Positions 34,911-44,134 of a stretch of 64,000 nucleotides of DNA are shown here, piece after piece (within the stretch, counting starts at the first letter, position 1; each line of letters starts with the position of its first letter). The DNA lies in assembly GCF_000495835.1 (NCBI RefSeq), contig NZ_AWGC01000018.1, positions 85,175 through 149,174 of the forward strand. The letters are read 5' to 3'. A model generated the notes under the pieces. That model was not told the DNA's origin. It saw only the letters and a list, made by a program, of their open reading frames with translations, and did no database searches. The position numbers and the translations under genes are program-made. The stretch is from Asticcacaulis sp. AC402 (lineage in GTDB: Bacteria; Pseudomonadota; Alphaproteobacteria; Caulobacterales; Caulobacteraceae).

Positions 34911-37900
34911 CGGCGGCTTCCAGGCCTTTGATGACCTTCAGTGCCACGCCAAACTTTGGATAATTGGCTTTGACGCCATCGTCGAGATCGATCGCGATCT
35001 TCTGGGTCGCAAGCGGGAAGATGACATCCCGCTCCCACTTATCGAGCTCCTCGATCTGGGCCGAAACCGTCAGGCCCTCCTTCAGAGCCTTGGCCTGCTG
35101 CGCCGGCGTCTGGTCCGGACTTTTGCCGGCCTTCTCCAGACCGGTGCGGTGGGCTTCCAGCTTATGCCGGAAGGGCCTGACATACTCATTCAGCACCACA
35201 TTCACCGTGTCAGGTGTGTAGCGGTGCATATAGATCAGGGCCTGGAATGTGCCCTTCGGTGAGGCGAACATCCAATAGATCGGGCGCTTCTTGAAACGGC
35301 GGACGTGGTAGTCGAAGAAATCGCGGGTGAACCATTTGCGAAGGTCCTTGCCCAGAGCGGCCTCGATAAAGGCAAGGTTTTCCTGAAACTTCGCCTCGCC
35401 GAAAGTCACCAAAAGGAACCTGCGGAAACGCTCGGTGATATCATCGGCAAACCAATCGCCGTCCAACACAGGAATGACGTTGTCGGCATCGACGTCAAAG
35501 CTGGGTTCCGGCACGCGGGCCAGGTAGTCGGCCAGACCCTCGCCCTGGTTGGCCAGGATAAGGCCGGGGACATCGAGGCTATAGCGGCCGAACATGCAGC
35601 CCACGGCATAGTGCAGGAATTCGGCCATCGTGTCGGCCCGCAAGCGGGTTTCCAGTTCCTCGTCGGTGGCCTTGCTGCCATAGCGATAGGCGGGGTTGCA
35701 GGTGAGGGTGATCTCCTCCAGCGGCACCTCCGGGGTCAGCTCGTCTTGCAGCCCATAGGCGTCGATGAAGATGCGGTTGTTCTCTTCCTCCAGCCGCTGC
35801 ATCTCATCCGTCATGCCCTGCCATTGGGTGCGCAGGGTGGTGTAGCTGGCCGCCAGCGTTTCGGCCCGATGCTCGGGGGCGAGCAGCGGGAGCGTGGTGA
35901 AATCCCAGGAGGTTTCGTAGCCGTCCCAGTCGGAGCGAGAAAGTTGAACTAACCGCATACAAGCGTCGCCTACTGAAGACGAAGGCGGACGATTGTATGA
36001 GATCTTCTTCACTTCATTACTCTGTAAAGACAGAGTGGGATTTATCAAGGATACAATTTCTTCGCAGACTTTTGAGTTCAAGAATGGGAGAAGCTCGTTA
36101 TTCGTCTGAGAAAAAAGCATTTGCCCTTTGTTGGACTCAAAAACAAATCCCTTGCCTGACCACCTAAAGCTGTTTGCATCGGAAGTGAGGCCAGACCATG
36201 TGATGCCTTCCTTGAAATAGAACTTTTCGCCCGGCAGAGACCAAGATTGACCGGAGTTCTTCCGATGATCGCGAATTTGGATTCCTTTATCCTGAAAGAA
36301 TACGACCAGCTCATTCAAGCCATACCAACGACGAAATCCCCCCCCTTTATTGTACGGGTAGTACTTCGCCAAAGTCTCACTTATGTCTTCGGTATCGCGA
36401 CTCGTATCGCCTTCATTGATTTCGTACCAGCACCGAAGAAAGCGTTCATTATCGCACGTGAAGAGACCAACGGCGGTTTCAGAGATTTCGCCAAGCTTTT
36501 CCCCCTCTCGGTAAGACTTAAGAAATTGCTTTGATGCCCAATAAGCAATCGGACTACCTGGGAAGGTCTCAAAATCACGCGAACAGGCTAAATAGCGCAG
36601 GTGCGCTCCTTTCGAAATTGCATCTGTTGCAAGCTGCGATTTTTCAGCCTCATTGTTTCCAGAGGTTAATCGAAGAAAGACACCACGGAAGTCTGGAAGA
36701 TGCGACTTAAAGACGGTGAAAGCAGTTGTCGAAACTACAGCTCCGCCGATCGTATCAAAAGCTCGTTCGCCCAAATGTGCCATCGAAACAAGTGTACCCA
36801 CGGAAAGTAGGTTGCTACGAAGAGCCTCGTAACGCGACAGAAACATCCAAGACTGCATATTGACCATCGCCATCAGTCCCTGTTGCTGTGTCAGAACAAG
36901 AGCTCGCTCCATGAACATTGCATAAAGGTCGTTCTTTGAATCGGGATATTCTGCTTTTGCAAAGGCATTCAACATGTCGTTTAGCCCTTTGGTTCCGCTA
37001 TACGGCGGGTTCGCCACTACCACATGGTATTTGGGCGAGAGGGCCTCGGCCATCTCCAGCACCTTCAGGACCCTCTCTTGCATCTCGCGCAGTAGCAGGT
37101 CGCCGCCAAAGTCCTTCTGCCGCACCACGCGGGCCACCTCTGCCGGATCGCGCAGTTTTGGCACGATCAAGGAGCCGAAGTTCTTGGCCTGCTCGAACTG
37201 GCCCAAGGTTTCGCGTAGGTCAGCCGTGAACAGATCGCGCCCGACAACGGCGGCCACATCCTGCATCTCGGCGGAGGTAAAGCGCACATCCTGCATCACG
37301 CAGATATTCGGCTGCACCCCCAACCGCAGGAACCGCCGCCGCCCCAGCTTTGCCGCCGCCTTCATCATCAGTGCAAAAGCCGCGAGCGCCCCGGCACGGA
37401 TGTCGATCTCGACCCCGTGCAGGTTATGGGTCAGGATCAGCGCGGGGATGTCGGTCGGCTCATAGCCCTCTTCCTCATAGATCGCATGCAGCAGGTCGAA
37501 GGCATAGGTCAGCATATGCCCCGACCCCGCCGCCGGGTCGCAAATGCGGATATCTTCGGGGCGGGTGATGCGCAGGAAGTCCGTCTCGGGCTCCTCGGGT
37601 GCGATATAATAATCCATCTGCGCCGCCAGCTTCGACCCTGGCCGATTGAGCAGCCAAAGCCGCCCGAGCGAGTTTTCCACGAGGTAGCGAACGATCCAAT
37701 GCGGGGTAAACAGCTGCGTCGCAGCGGGGATGTTCTCTGCGGTGATCTTGATGTTCTTCTTCAGCCCCGCAAAGACCTGGTCCTTCTTTTCCGAGATGTA
37801 GAACTGGTAGAGCCAGCCGATGATCTCGACATCCTGGCAGGCGTCTTCGGTCATCGTCGCGCGCATTTTGGTCAGAACGCTATCGACAGAAAGAAGATCG

Positions 37901-38406
37901 TCCGGCATGAGCAGCTCGGAATAGTCGGCAATCTTTTCAAACAGAAATGGCATGGTGCTGTGCCACTGATTGCAGCTAGCGACCACCAAGAGAGCATAGG
38001 CTTCTGCCTGTGCGTCCGGGCTGGATATCTTGCCGTCCAGCAGACCCCTTACCCGCTCCCGGACAGAGTTGGGAATGCTGTCGTCAATCACGCCGGCAAC
38101 GGCTTCGGCCAGGATCTCAGGCCGGGTCTGGCCATCTGCCGGGGATACAACCTTTACCCCGGTATAGCCATTGGCGTCCATAAATCTCAAAGCAGTGAAG
38201 CGGTTGAACCAGGTGTAGGCCACGCGTTCGACGACCTGATCTTCACTGGCGCGGGCGATTTCCTTTTCGAGCTCTTTGACGGCTTCTGAGGACTCACGTC
38301 GCGCGGCACTTCCAGCCGCCAGGACCTTGGCCAATTTCGACCCCACTTGAGCGATCAGCTGGCGCCGTGCATCCTGGGCGAACTTCTTCAGTGCGTTGGT
38401 GTCCAT
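34903..38406 (-). CDS. pglX: BREX adenine-specific DNA methyltransferase PglX
   Basis: 1167 residues. The SAM-binding motif is ICDPAAGSGHMLTYAFDLLH (about 287-306) and the adenine-methyltransferase motif VVVANPPYSGTKGL is at about 461-474. The C-terminal half should hold target recognition. PglX methylates host DNA to mark self. Codons 687-690 contain an uninterrupted run of eight G on the coding strand (36338-36345); indels there would end translation within about a dozen codons. The middle of the gene (36000-37000) is A+T-richer than its ends, as if the specificity part had been exchanged. Confidence 0.95.
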   Translation of the reverse strand: MDTNALKKFAQDARRQLIAQVGSKLAKVLAAGSAARRESSEAVKELEKEIARASEDQVVERVAYTWFNRFTALRFMDANGYTGVKVVSPADGQTRPEILAEAVAGVIDDSIPNSVRERVRGLLDGKISSPDAQAEAYALLVVASCNQWHSTMPFLFEKIADYSELLMPDDLLSVDSVLTKMRATMTEDACQDVEIIGWLYQFYISEKKDQVFAGLKKNIKITAENIPAATQLFTPHWIVRYLVENSLGRLWLLNRPGSKLAAQMDYYIAPEEPETDFLRITRPEDIRICDPAAGSGHMLTYAFDLLHAIYEEEGYEPTDIPALILTHNLHGVEIDIRAGALAAFALMMKAAAKLGRRRFLRLGVQPNICVMQDVRFTSAEMQDVAAVVGRDLFTADLRETLGQFEQAKNFGSLIVPKLRDPAEVARVVRQKDFGGDLLLREMQERVLKVLEMAEALSPKYHVVVANPPYSGTKGLNDMLNAFAKAEYPDSKNDLYAMFMERALVLTQQQGLMAMVNMQSWMFLSRYEALRSNLLSVGTLVSMAHLGERAFDTIGGAVVSTTAFTVFKSHLPDFRGVFLRLTSGNNEAEKSQLATDAISKGAHLRYLACSRDFETFPGSPIAYWASKQFLKSYREGEKLGEISETAVGLFTCDNERFLRCWYEINEGDTSRDTEDISETLAKYYPYNKGGGFRRWYGLNELVVFFQDKGIQIRDHRKNSGQSWSLPGEKFYFKEGITWSGLTSDANSFRWSGKGFVFESNKGQMLFSQTNNELLPFLNSKVCEEIVSLINPTLSLQSNEVKKISYNRPPSSSVGDACMRLVQLSRSDWDGYETSWDFTTLPLLAPEHRAETLAASYTTLRTQWQGMTDEMQRLEEENNRIFIDAYGLQDELTPEVPLEEITLTCNPAYRYGSKATDEELETRLRADTMAEFLHYAVGCMFGRYSLDVPGLILANQGEGLADYLARVPEPSFDVDADNVIPVLDGDWFADDITERFRRFLLVTFGEAKFQENLAFIEAALGKDLRKWFTRDFFDYHVRRFKKRPIYWMFASPKGTFQALIYMHRYTPDTVNVVLNEYVRPFRHKLEAHRTGLEKAGKSPDQTPAQQAKALKEGLTVSAQIEELDKWERDVIFPLATQKIAIDLDDGVKANYPKFGVALKVIKGLEAADE
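36338..36345 (-). repeat. G8 homopolymer inside pglX (candidate phase-variation tract)
   Basis: The plus strand reads AAATCCCCCCCCTTTA. On the coding strand this is AAA GGG GGG GGA (K-G-G-G). With nine G the frame reads ISSLVWLE then stop; with seven G it reads DFVVGMA then stop. Either slip would truncate PglX near residue 700. Confidence 0.75.
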
Positions 38407-38440
38407 AATTCAGTCCAAAGTCGAGCGGCCCCGGGGCCAA

Positions 38441-41400
38441 TTAAACGGAGATCTTCTTGCCGGCGGAAAGTTCACTCACCAGGGTTTGCTTCAGGCGCAC
38501 CAGATAGGCGTCGACATCGGCTTCGTCCGCCAGCACGGCCTTTTCGAATTTCACGCGCACCGACGACATCGAAACGATTATAGGTGCCGCTGCCGGTGCG
38601 GCGACAAAAGGGGTCGCGCGGGGCTCGGCTACGCCGGCGCCCGCGGACTCTGTTGGTGGGGATGGCGGCGGCGCTTCCAGCAGACCCAGAAGGCTGTTGT
38701 AGGTGATGTCGCGAAAGTTGGATGTCCGTTCGCGTATGACCGCCACGAGCCTGGCCTGCTGGATCTCGCGGGCCGCATCACCAAAGGCCCGATCTATCCG
38801 CGATCTGACCGTCTCATCGGCGGACAGGAAGGCCTCCTGGTCTGCGATCTTCGAGCGCATGTCGGCAATATCCGAGGTTGCCGTATCGCGTTCTCGCTTT
38901 AGCAGCGTTTCCAGAGCAATTTTCAGGTCGTCCAAACTGCCCTTTATCTGTTGGACCGCAGAACCCTTATAGCAATCTTTATCGTCAAGAACGCCTGTGA
39001 TCGCCGCCGCCGCGTCCGACAATCCATAGCCCAGATTGGCCTGGTTTTCGGACAGGAAATGGCGGGCATCGTCGTAAATGGCCCGCTGTGGCCCGTTCAT
39101 AAATCTGCGGATGGGGTCAATGACCTTGTCCTTGAGATCGAACAGCGTATCGGCCATTTTCGGCAGGTCGGTGATGTACCAGGCATAGGACTTCTTCAAA
39201 GTGTCGTTGATCGGGGCGTCGAAGCCCGCCAGACTTTCGAGGAATGGATAGGCCTTGATATCATGCCGCCAGGCCTTGATTTCGCTCGCCAGCCGGTCGA
39301 ATGCCTCCGACGTTTCGCTGCCCAGGGTCTTGGCTTCCGTGCTGTCCACGGGCTGGTCGAAAAAGTCGCGATAAAATTCACGCAGCGCTTTGATCTGACC
39401 TGCGGTGAACTCCAGTTGGAGATCCAGAACCAAATTGGAATGGTTGATCGTGTTGCGCAGGCGCTTTTCCAGATCATCGTTTTCCAGTACAGCGCCATCG
39501 AGCTTCGCCTCGATTTTTCCGCGACTTACGAGCCTGGCAATCGTAGCAAGAATGGCCCACATCGACCAGCCATAGGGTTTCTTTTCAAAGCGTTCGAGGA
39601 CGACTTTCACCGTGGTGCGAAGGCCTTGGCGCCCATTCAATTGCGCAAAATTCAGGACGTCTTGTTCAGGCTCGGTCAGGCTGGTGCCAACTTCGTCGAA
39701 CATGCCATCATTGCCGCGTCGTAACGTCGCTGCAATGTCCTGTTCCTTGTAATCCACACCCTGCAACATTGGGAGATTGGTATAAATCTTGTCGACCAGC
39801 GTCTGAAACGCGCGCTCGATTCGGACCTGGGGGTCTTCTGCGCGGATATCCAGCGGCTCTCCGCGCACGATAAGGCCGGCCTCGGACAGCATGGCCCGGC
39901 ACTTTGTCGTAAGTTCCTTAAGCCGCGCGCCGTTCTGGTCCGCCTTGTCACGAATGATCCGTTCGACGGCCTCGCGCTGCCCGCTTTGGCGAGCCTGACG
40001 GACATATTTCTCAGTCTTCTTGTACATCAGAAGATCGTCAACGAACCGTTTGTCCGACGGCATGACCACGGCCAACTCAGCGCGGCTCATGCTCTCCATC
40101 GCGATTGCCTGAAGGTTGGCGGCGTGAGGATGAAAGGGCGTTATGACATTGATGGAGAGTTCCTGGTCGCGGCCGCACAGACGATCATCCAGCAAACGGC
40201 CATACGAAAACTCCTGCGACGATGCCTCATGCCTGATCTTTCGGTTCTTGAGCACGCCATCGAATATAAGTTCTTCCAACTGTCTGGATACTTCGGAGCT
40301 GTCCACGCTGACCGTCTTGATGTCCTGCTCGACGTCCTTTTCTTCGTCGGTCAAGAACTCAAAATATTGTCCGTTGCGCTGGATGTAGGTTTGACCTTCC
40401 AAGAGGGCGAGTGCGTCCTCAACCCGGCGCCGATGTTTCGCCTGGTCGAGGTCGAATTCGTCCAACATGAGGATAGCGACGTTCCGGACCGTCGGCTTGA
40501 AGGCCTTGACGTATTTGACAAGGAACAGAGCCTTGAGCACGCGTGTGGCAAAGGGACTATCGAGATTGCGCTCTGCCAGAAGGATCGACTGCTGTACACT
40601 TGATTTCAGCGCCGTCCGAATACCTTCGAACATTTGGTCAAACGACGAGATGGCGCCAATCTCGATATCGGCCAGGCGCTTCGCGACATCCTGGAACACG
40701 CCCAGCATCGAACGTTCGCCGACCGAGCTATGTTTGCCTTCGAAGGCGTTTTGCTGAGACAGGTTCTGGATCGACTGCTGAAACAGCTCGTACTGATAGG
40801 GGATAAACGGATAGCTTTGGACAAAGTGCTCTTCGTCCTTGAAATTTTTGAGCTTTACTGAGCCGTCCGTGAAGTCGAAAAGTGTTTTTAGATTTCCCTG
40901 TTCACGCTGATAGAGGCTCGACAGGATGTCCACACCGGCCGATGTTTTCTTCAGCAGGCGTCGCTGGATGACCTCGGCCACATCGGCGCTGTTGAGCGGC
41001 ATCCGGTTCGCGAAACGCGCTTGGATTTTAGAGAAGTCATTCGCTTGGTTTTGGTTCATCTCTCCAATGACCGAGCCCATGTCCTGTTGGGCCGTGACGA
41101 TGATCCATGCCTGGCCACGACATTTCGTGTTCAGGCTTTCCGCAATGGTCTGCAGGTTGGTCATCAGTTTCACATTGTCGGCGATGTATTGGCCGACTTC
41201 GTCGACAAAGAAGTTGAGGCGAAAGCCCTTGGCCTGGGTTGCAATATAGGCGCCAACCTTTTCCGCAAAATCCTCGATCGATGAGCGGAAATCCTGACGA
41301 TATTTGGACAGCAAGCCTTGCGCTTCGGCTGTGTCAGTGTTTGACGCTTCGGCATAAGCCTTGGCAATGCTCAGGCCCTCAAGCAACGCTTGTTCCCGGC

Positions 41401-41974
41401 CGCGATCCCAGGTTTTGCCGGCAATGCGGGCATAGATATCACGGAATTTAACCAGAAGGCCGCGGCTATCCAGATCGCGTTCGAACTGAGCGATATGGGG
41501 CTGCTTGCCGTAATAGCCGCACATGTCGTCGAAGACTTTTTGGAATACCGACAGCAGGGCGTCGACGTCCTGTTTGGAAATCACGTCGGCTTTCTGGTCG
41601 ATATTGAACAGAATGCTTTGTGATGGCTGCGACACCGCCTTGGTCAGCTCCGCCTGCAGCATAGCGTTGTCGCCCAGTTTTGGTAGGAACAGGTCAAGCG
41701 CGCGGGTGCCGTCGACGTCGCGGTTTTCCAGAAGCATAGCCAGCATTTTCAGCAGGTGGGACTTGCCTGAACCGAAAAAGCCCGAAATCCAGACACCGTT
41801 GGCGGTCTGATAGTGGTTGTAGGCGTGGAGGAACTTATCGAGCTGTGTCTCGATCTCCTTGGTAATGACGTACTCTTCGATCTCTATACGCAGGCTGGCA
41901 TCATCATCAGCCTTGATAACGCCCTCGATCGCACGGTCGACAGGCTTTTCGAAAATCTCTCTCAGCTTCGCCAT
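38441..41974 (-). CDS. brxC: BREX P-loop ATPase BrxC
   Basis: 1177 residues. It begins MAKLREIFEKPVDRAIEGVI and has Walker A WISGFFGSGKSHLLKML at about 62-78. An NFFVDEVGQYIADN segment (about 254-267) fits the Walker B region. The C-terminal part is helical, with an alanine/proline-rich linker (EAPPPSPPTESAGAGVAEP). BrxC (PglY-like) is a core BREX component. GAGGGGAAC precedes the ATG. Confidence 0.94.
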   Translation of the reverse strand: MAKLREIFEKPVDRAIEGVIKADDDASLRIEIEEYVITKEIETQLDKFLHAYNHYQTANGVWISGFFGSGKSHLLKMLAMLLENRDVDGTRALDLFLPKLGDNAMLQAELTKAVSQPSQSILFNIDQKADVISKQDVDALLSVFQKVFDDMCGYYGKQPHIAQFERDLDSRGLLVKFRDIYARIAGKTWDRGREQALLEGLSIAKAYAEASNTDTAEAQGLLSKYRQDFRSSIEDFAEKVGAYIATQAKGFRLNFFVDEVGQYIADNVKLMTNLQTIAESLNTKCRGQAWIIVTAQQDMGSVIGEMNQNQANDFSKIQARFANRMPLNSADVAEVIQRRLLKKTSAGVDILSSLYQREQGNLKTLFDFTDGSVKLKNFKDEEHFVQSYPFIPYQYELFQQSIQNLSQQNAFEGKHSSVGERSMLGVFQDVAKRLADIEIGAISSFDQMFEGIRTALKSSVQQSILLAERNLDSPFATRVLKALFLVKYVKAFKPTVRNVAILMLDEFDLDQAKHRRRVEDALALLEGQTYIQRNGQYFEFLTDEEKDVEQDIKTVSVDSSEVSRQLEELIFDGVLKNRKIRHEASSQEFSYGRLLDDRLCGRDQELSINVITPFHPHAANLQAIAMESMSRAELAVVMPSDKRFVDDLLMYKKTEKYVRQARQSGQREAVERIIRDKADQNGARLKELTTKCRAMLSEAGLIVRGEPLDIRAEDPQVRIERAFQTLVDKIYTNLPMLQGVDYKEQDIAATLRRGNDGMFDEVGTSLTEPEQDVLNFAQLNGRQGLRTTVKVVLERFEKKPYGWSMWAILATIARLVSRGKIEAKLDGAVLENDDLEKRLRNTINHSNLVLDLQLEFTAGQIKALREFYRDFFDQPVDSTEAKTLGSETSEAFDRLASEIKAWRHDIKAYPFLESLAGFDAPINDTLKKSYAWYITDLPKMADTLFDLKDKVIDPIRRFMNGPQRAIYDDARHFLSENQANLGYGLSDAAAAITGVLDDKDCYKGSAVQQIKGSLDDLKIALETLLKRERDTATSDIADMRSKIADQEAFLSADETVRSRIDRAFGDAAREIQQARLVAVIRERTSNFRDITYNSLLGLLEAPPPSPPTESAGAGVAEPRATPFVAAPAAAPIIVSMSSVRVKFEKAVLADEADVDAYLVRLKQTLVSELSAGKKISV

Positions 41975-41981
41975 GTTCCCC

Positions 41982-42584
41982 TCAGACCTCGTAGTGTTCT
42001 ATGTTGAATGCGCGGTAATATTTGTCATCGGATTGCGTGCCGAACAGCACAAGCTCGGCGCCGGACGCCAGGCTGTGCGTATAGCTGCCCGGGAAAAACA
42101 TCACGGTCGGCTTATCCTTTGCTGTACTTTGCAGATTGTTCAGCACGTTGTGCGAACGGATGTAGGGAAAGACTTCACCAATACCCGTAAGAAACAGAAC
42201 GTCATGGGCTTCGGATGCCAGCCGCCTGGCAATTGTCGGTATGAGGTGGTCGTTCGTGTCAAGCACGCCCTGCAAAAGCTCCAGAAGCTCGCCTTTGTCG
42301 ATTGACGGTTCCTGTTCGAGGATCTGCTCCCAAATGCCTCGATCCTGAAGAAGGGAAAGGCTCAGGTCGTAAAGGTTGATATCCAGCACGGTGATGCCGC
42401 CATGGCCAAGCTGGCGGCGGACATTGCGTGCAACGTCATCCATCTCGACGGCCTGATGTGGTGCGTAGGCGCAAATGAAAAACGGGATTTCATTATTAAG
42501 GCCGCGCATTTTCAGAAAGCGATCGCTGCCGACAACTTTCAGGAGGTGATCCTGCCAGGCCTTTGCTGTTTTCGTTCCTTTCAC
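41982..42584 (-). CDS. brxB: BREX protein BrxB (DUF1788)
   Basis: 200 residues, the size of BrxB. Recognisable features are FLKMRGLNNEIPFFICAY near the start, VTVLDI-type strand GGITVLDINLYDLSL, LFLTGIGEVFPYIRSHNVLN and PTVMFFPGSYTHSL near the C-terminus. Its start overlaps the brxA stop (ATGA) and it lies 7 bp before brxC, the standard type I BREX order. Confidence 0.92.
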   Translation of the reverse strand: MKGTKTAKAWQDHLLKVVGSDRFLKMRGLNNEIPFFICAYAPHQAVEMDDVARNVRRQLGHGGITVLDINLYDLSLSLLQDRGIWEQILEQEPSIDKGELLELLQGVLDTNDHLIPTIARRLASEAHDVLFLTGIGEVFPYIRSHNVLNNLQSTAKDKPTVMFFPGSYTHSLASGAELVLFGTQSDDKYYRAFNIEHYEV

Positions 42585-43195
42585 GGCAAAACCCCTTTTG
42601 CCAATCTCTCACCACCCGGAAAGATTGATATTTCGTCTTTGTTGCATGTAACGACATATCTAACAAAACGGGAAGACAACAGAGCTGACTGAATGCGATT
42701 ATCCTCAGATAAGATTTCAGCCTCGCGCATCATCCTGAACAGAACCGCTCTAAGTTTCAGCCGAGTTGACGTCGTAATCTTAGCGAGTTCGGGCGCCCAT
42801 TCGGCTTTGCGTTCGTAGAAGGCGTCAAAATCACCATAGGTGATCTCGTATCGGCCCGTCAAAAAGCGGTCAGACAGAATTTGAACAGAAAACTCGCGGA
42901 TGAACCGGTAAGCGCGACAGGCTGCCAACCAGAGGAATGCCAACTGATCAGCGCGCTCAGCTTCGCAGAAAAACACAATCTCATCGTCGGAAAGCTGACG
43001 AAGGCGATTCGTTATCTCCCTTATGGTGCGGCGAGCTGAGTTTTCTTTGCGAACGGGGAAGGCCCCGAACTGAACCGCATCACCTATCAAGTCGTCCCAG
43101 GCGGTACCTGGAGAATAAAGGCGCGCAACAGCGACACTTTCATTGAGGTATAGTCCCCCCGTGGTGAACGACATTAAATATTTCGCTACGGACAT
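42581..43195 (-). CDS. brxA: BREX protein BrxA (DUF1819)
   Basis: 204 residues, first core gene of the BREX operon. The sequence MSFTTGGLYLNESVAVARLY and the helical body (DDEIVFFCEAERADQLAFLW, then YRFIREFSVQILSDRF) fit the DUF1819 family, a small DNA-binding BREX protein. It overlaps brxB by 4 bp. A 57-residue open frame ends 11 bp upstream. Confidence 0.92.
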   Translation of the reverse strand: MSVAKYLMSFTTGGLYLNESVAVARLYSPGTAWDDLIGDAVQFGAFPVRKENSARRTIREITNRLRQLSDDEIVFFCEAERADQLAFLWLAACRAYRFIREFSVQILSDRFLTGRYEITYGDFDAFYERKAEWAPELAKITTSTRLKLRAVLFRMMREAEILSEDNRIQSALLSSRFVRYVVTCNKDEISIFPGGERLAKGVLP

Positions 43196-43206
43196 AAGTC
43201 GGCTGT

Positions 43207-43380
43207 CTACAAGTTGATCTGTGATTGCGGGATGGCTGTCTCCAGTGCATCGCGGGTTATCGCCACGATAGGCTGTGTGCGAGGGTTCTGGAATTCGAAA
43301 ATCTCTAGTAGACCGAGTCGTTTCAAAACGCAGAAAGGCAAAGCGTACCGCACGCTTGATGTGGGCACGCCTTCTGCCAT
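43207..43380 (-). CDS. 57-residue ORF just upstream of brxA, possibly a truncated gene
   Basis: Reading the minus strand from the ATG at 43380 gives 57 residues ending at a TAG at 43207-43209, 11 bp before the brxA start. The sequence looks protein-like (VRYALPFCVLKRLGLLEIFE, then PIVAITRDALETAI), with a helix-strand pattern like a winged-helix end. The frame is open upstream only to a TAA near 43402, where repeat sequence begins. It may be the C-terminal remnant of a larger protein cut by the repeat, or a short gene cotranscribed with BREX. I do not recognise the family. Confidence 0.45.
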   Translation of the reverse strand: MAEGVPTSSVRYALPFCVLKRLGLLEIFEFQNPRTQPIVAITRDALETAIPQSQINL

Positions 43381-43399
43381 CCCGAAGGCCAGCTCAACG

Positions 43400-43545
43400 A
43401 CTTTTTAGTGCTGGCCGCCATCCCCTGGCCCAAAACACAGACAAGGGCAGGGCGAACAAGCGATCGCCAAAGCTGAGCGGTTGGTCGCCGACATAAAGAA
43501 TGATGCCGAGCGTCGTCCAGCGTTTGCCGGGGGCCACCGAGGTCG
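43400..43545. repeat. Dispersed repeat (GCGATCGCCAAAGCTGAGC family), copy 1
   Basis: Contains GGCCCAAAACACAGACAAGG, GCGATCGCCAAAGCTGAGCG and GAATGATGCCGA. Other copies are at about 44615-44740 and 46745-46840, and a partial one is at 43660-43712 (CCCAAAGCACAGACAAGGGC). It is directly joined to a palindromic repeat of the CTCTCCCCTC type. Confidence 0.8.
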
Positions 43546-43632
43546 CCCCTCAGGCTCGCCGCCCCTCACCCGATCGCGTTCACTTCGTTCCGCTCTCGTC
43601 CTCTCCCCTCAAGAGGGGAGAGGGAAAGGAAA
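43541..43632. repeat. Palindromic repeat (CTCTCCCCTCAAGAGGGGAG family)
   Basis: GCCCCTCACCCGATCGCGTTCA is followed by CGTTCCGCTCTCGTC and the hairpin CTCTCCCCTCAAGAGGGGAG. It encodes the last 20 or so codons of the truncated parE-like frame. Confidence 0.82.
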
Positions 43633-43859
43633 AGCGGGGACGCGTCGTGTTTTGCAGTCGAGCCTGCTGCCATTCCCTGGCCCAAAGCACAGACAAGGGC
43701 AGGGCGTCCAAGGCGCGGCGACTCCGCCAGAAGCTCGAAGCAATGGGTCAGTTGTTCCTGGTAGATTTCCGCCTGGACGACGCCGAACTGTTCGATGCCA
43801 AAAATGAAAATGTCGAGCAGGTCGGTCTCGGCGCGCAGGCTGAGCCGATAACCGCTCAC
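43566..43859 (-). pseudogene. ParE-like toxin with its C-terminal half replaced by repeats
   Basis: The first 52 or so residues match the ParE/RelE fold: YRLSLRAETDLLDIFIFGIE, then QAEIYQEQLTHCFELLAESP and RLGRPA. From there the frame runs into two dispersed repeats and ends LSPLEGRGRERNEVNAIG, which is repeat sequence and not ParE. The conserved C-terminal strands of ParE, which bear functional residues, are missing. I therefore treat it as a disrupted toxin. It overlaps the intact antitoxin gene by 4 bp. Confidence 0.75.
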
Positions 43860-44134
43860 TCGGATTTTCCGGCGCGGGATTGAACGATCCGTTTGGCGTC
43901 TGCGAATATGTCATCGACGGTACGCGAACTGATGCCGCCGGCGCGCGCTTCGGCCACCAGGTGGCGAAGGTCCTCCAGAGTCATCTCTTGCCCGCGCCTG
44001 ACTTCGCGACTGGCACGGTCGCGACGGACCAGATCGCGGACGTAGTCGCTGGAACTGGCGTACTCACCGTTTTGCGTCAGGGCCTCGATCCAGTCTTTCA
44101 TTTGGTCGGGCAAGGATACCGTCATCGTCGCCAT
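43856..44134 (-). CDS. ParD-type ribbon-helix-helix antitoxin
   Basis: 92 residues. TMTVSLPDQMKDWIEALTQN, then YASSSDYVRDLVRRDRASRE, is the ribbon-helix-helix domain, followed by a toxin-binding tail (SSRTVDDIFADAKRIVQS). GGAGACGC precedes the ATG. Its partner toxin gene is truncated, so this may now be an orphan antitoxin. Confidence 0.88.
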   Translation of the reverse strand: MATMTVSLPDQMKDWIEALTQNGEYASSSDYVRDLVRRDRASREVRRGQEMTLEDLRHLVAEARAGGISSRTVDDIFADAKRIVQSRAGKSE

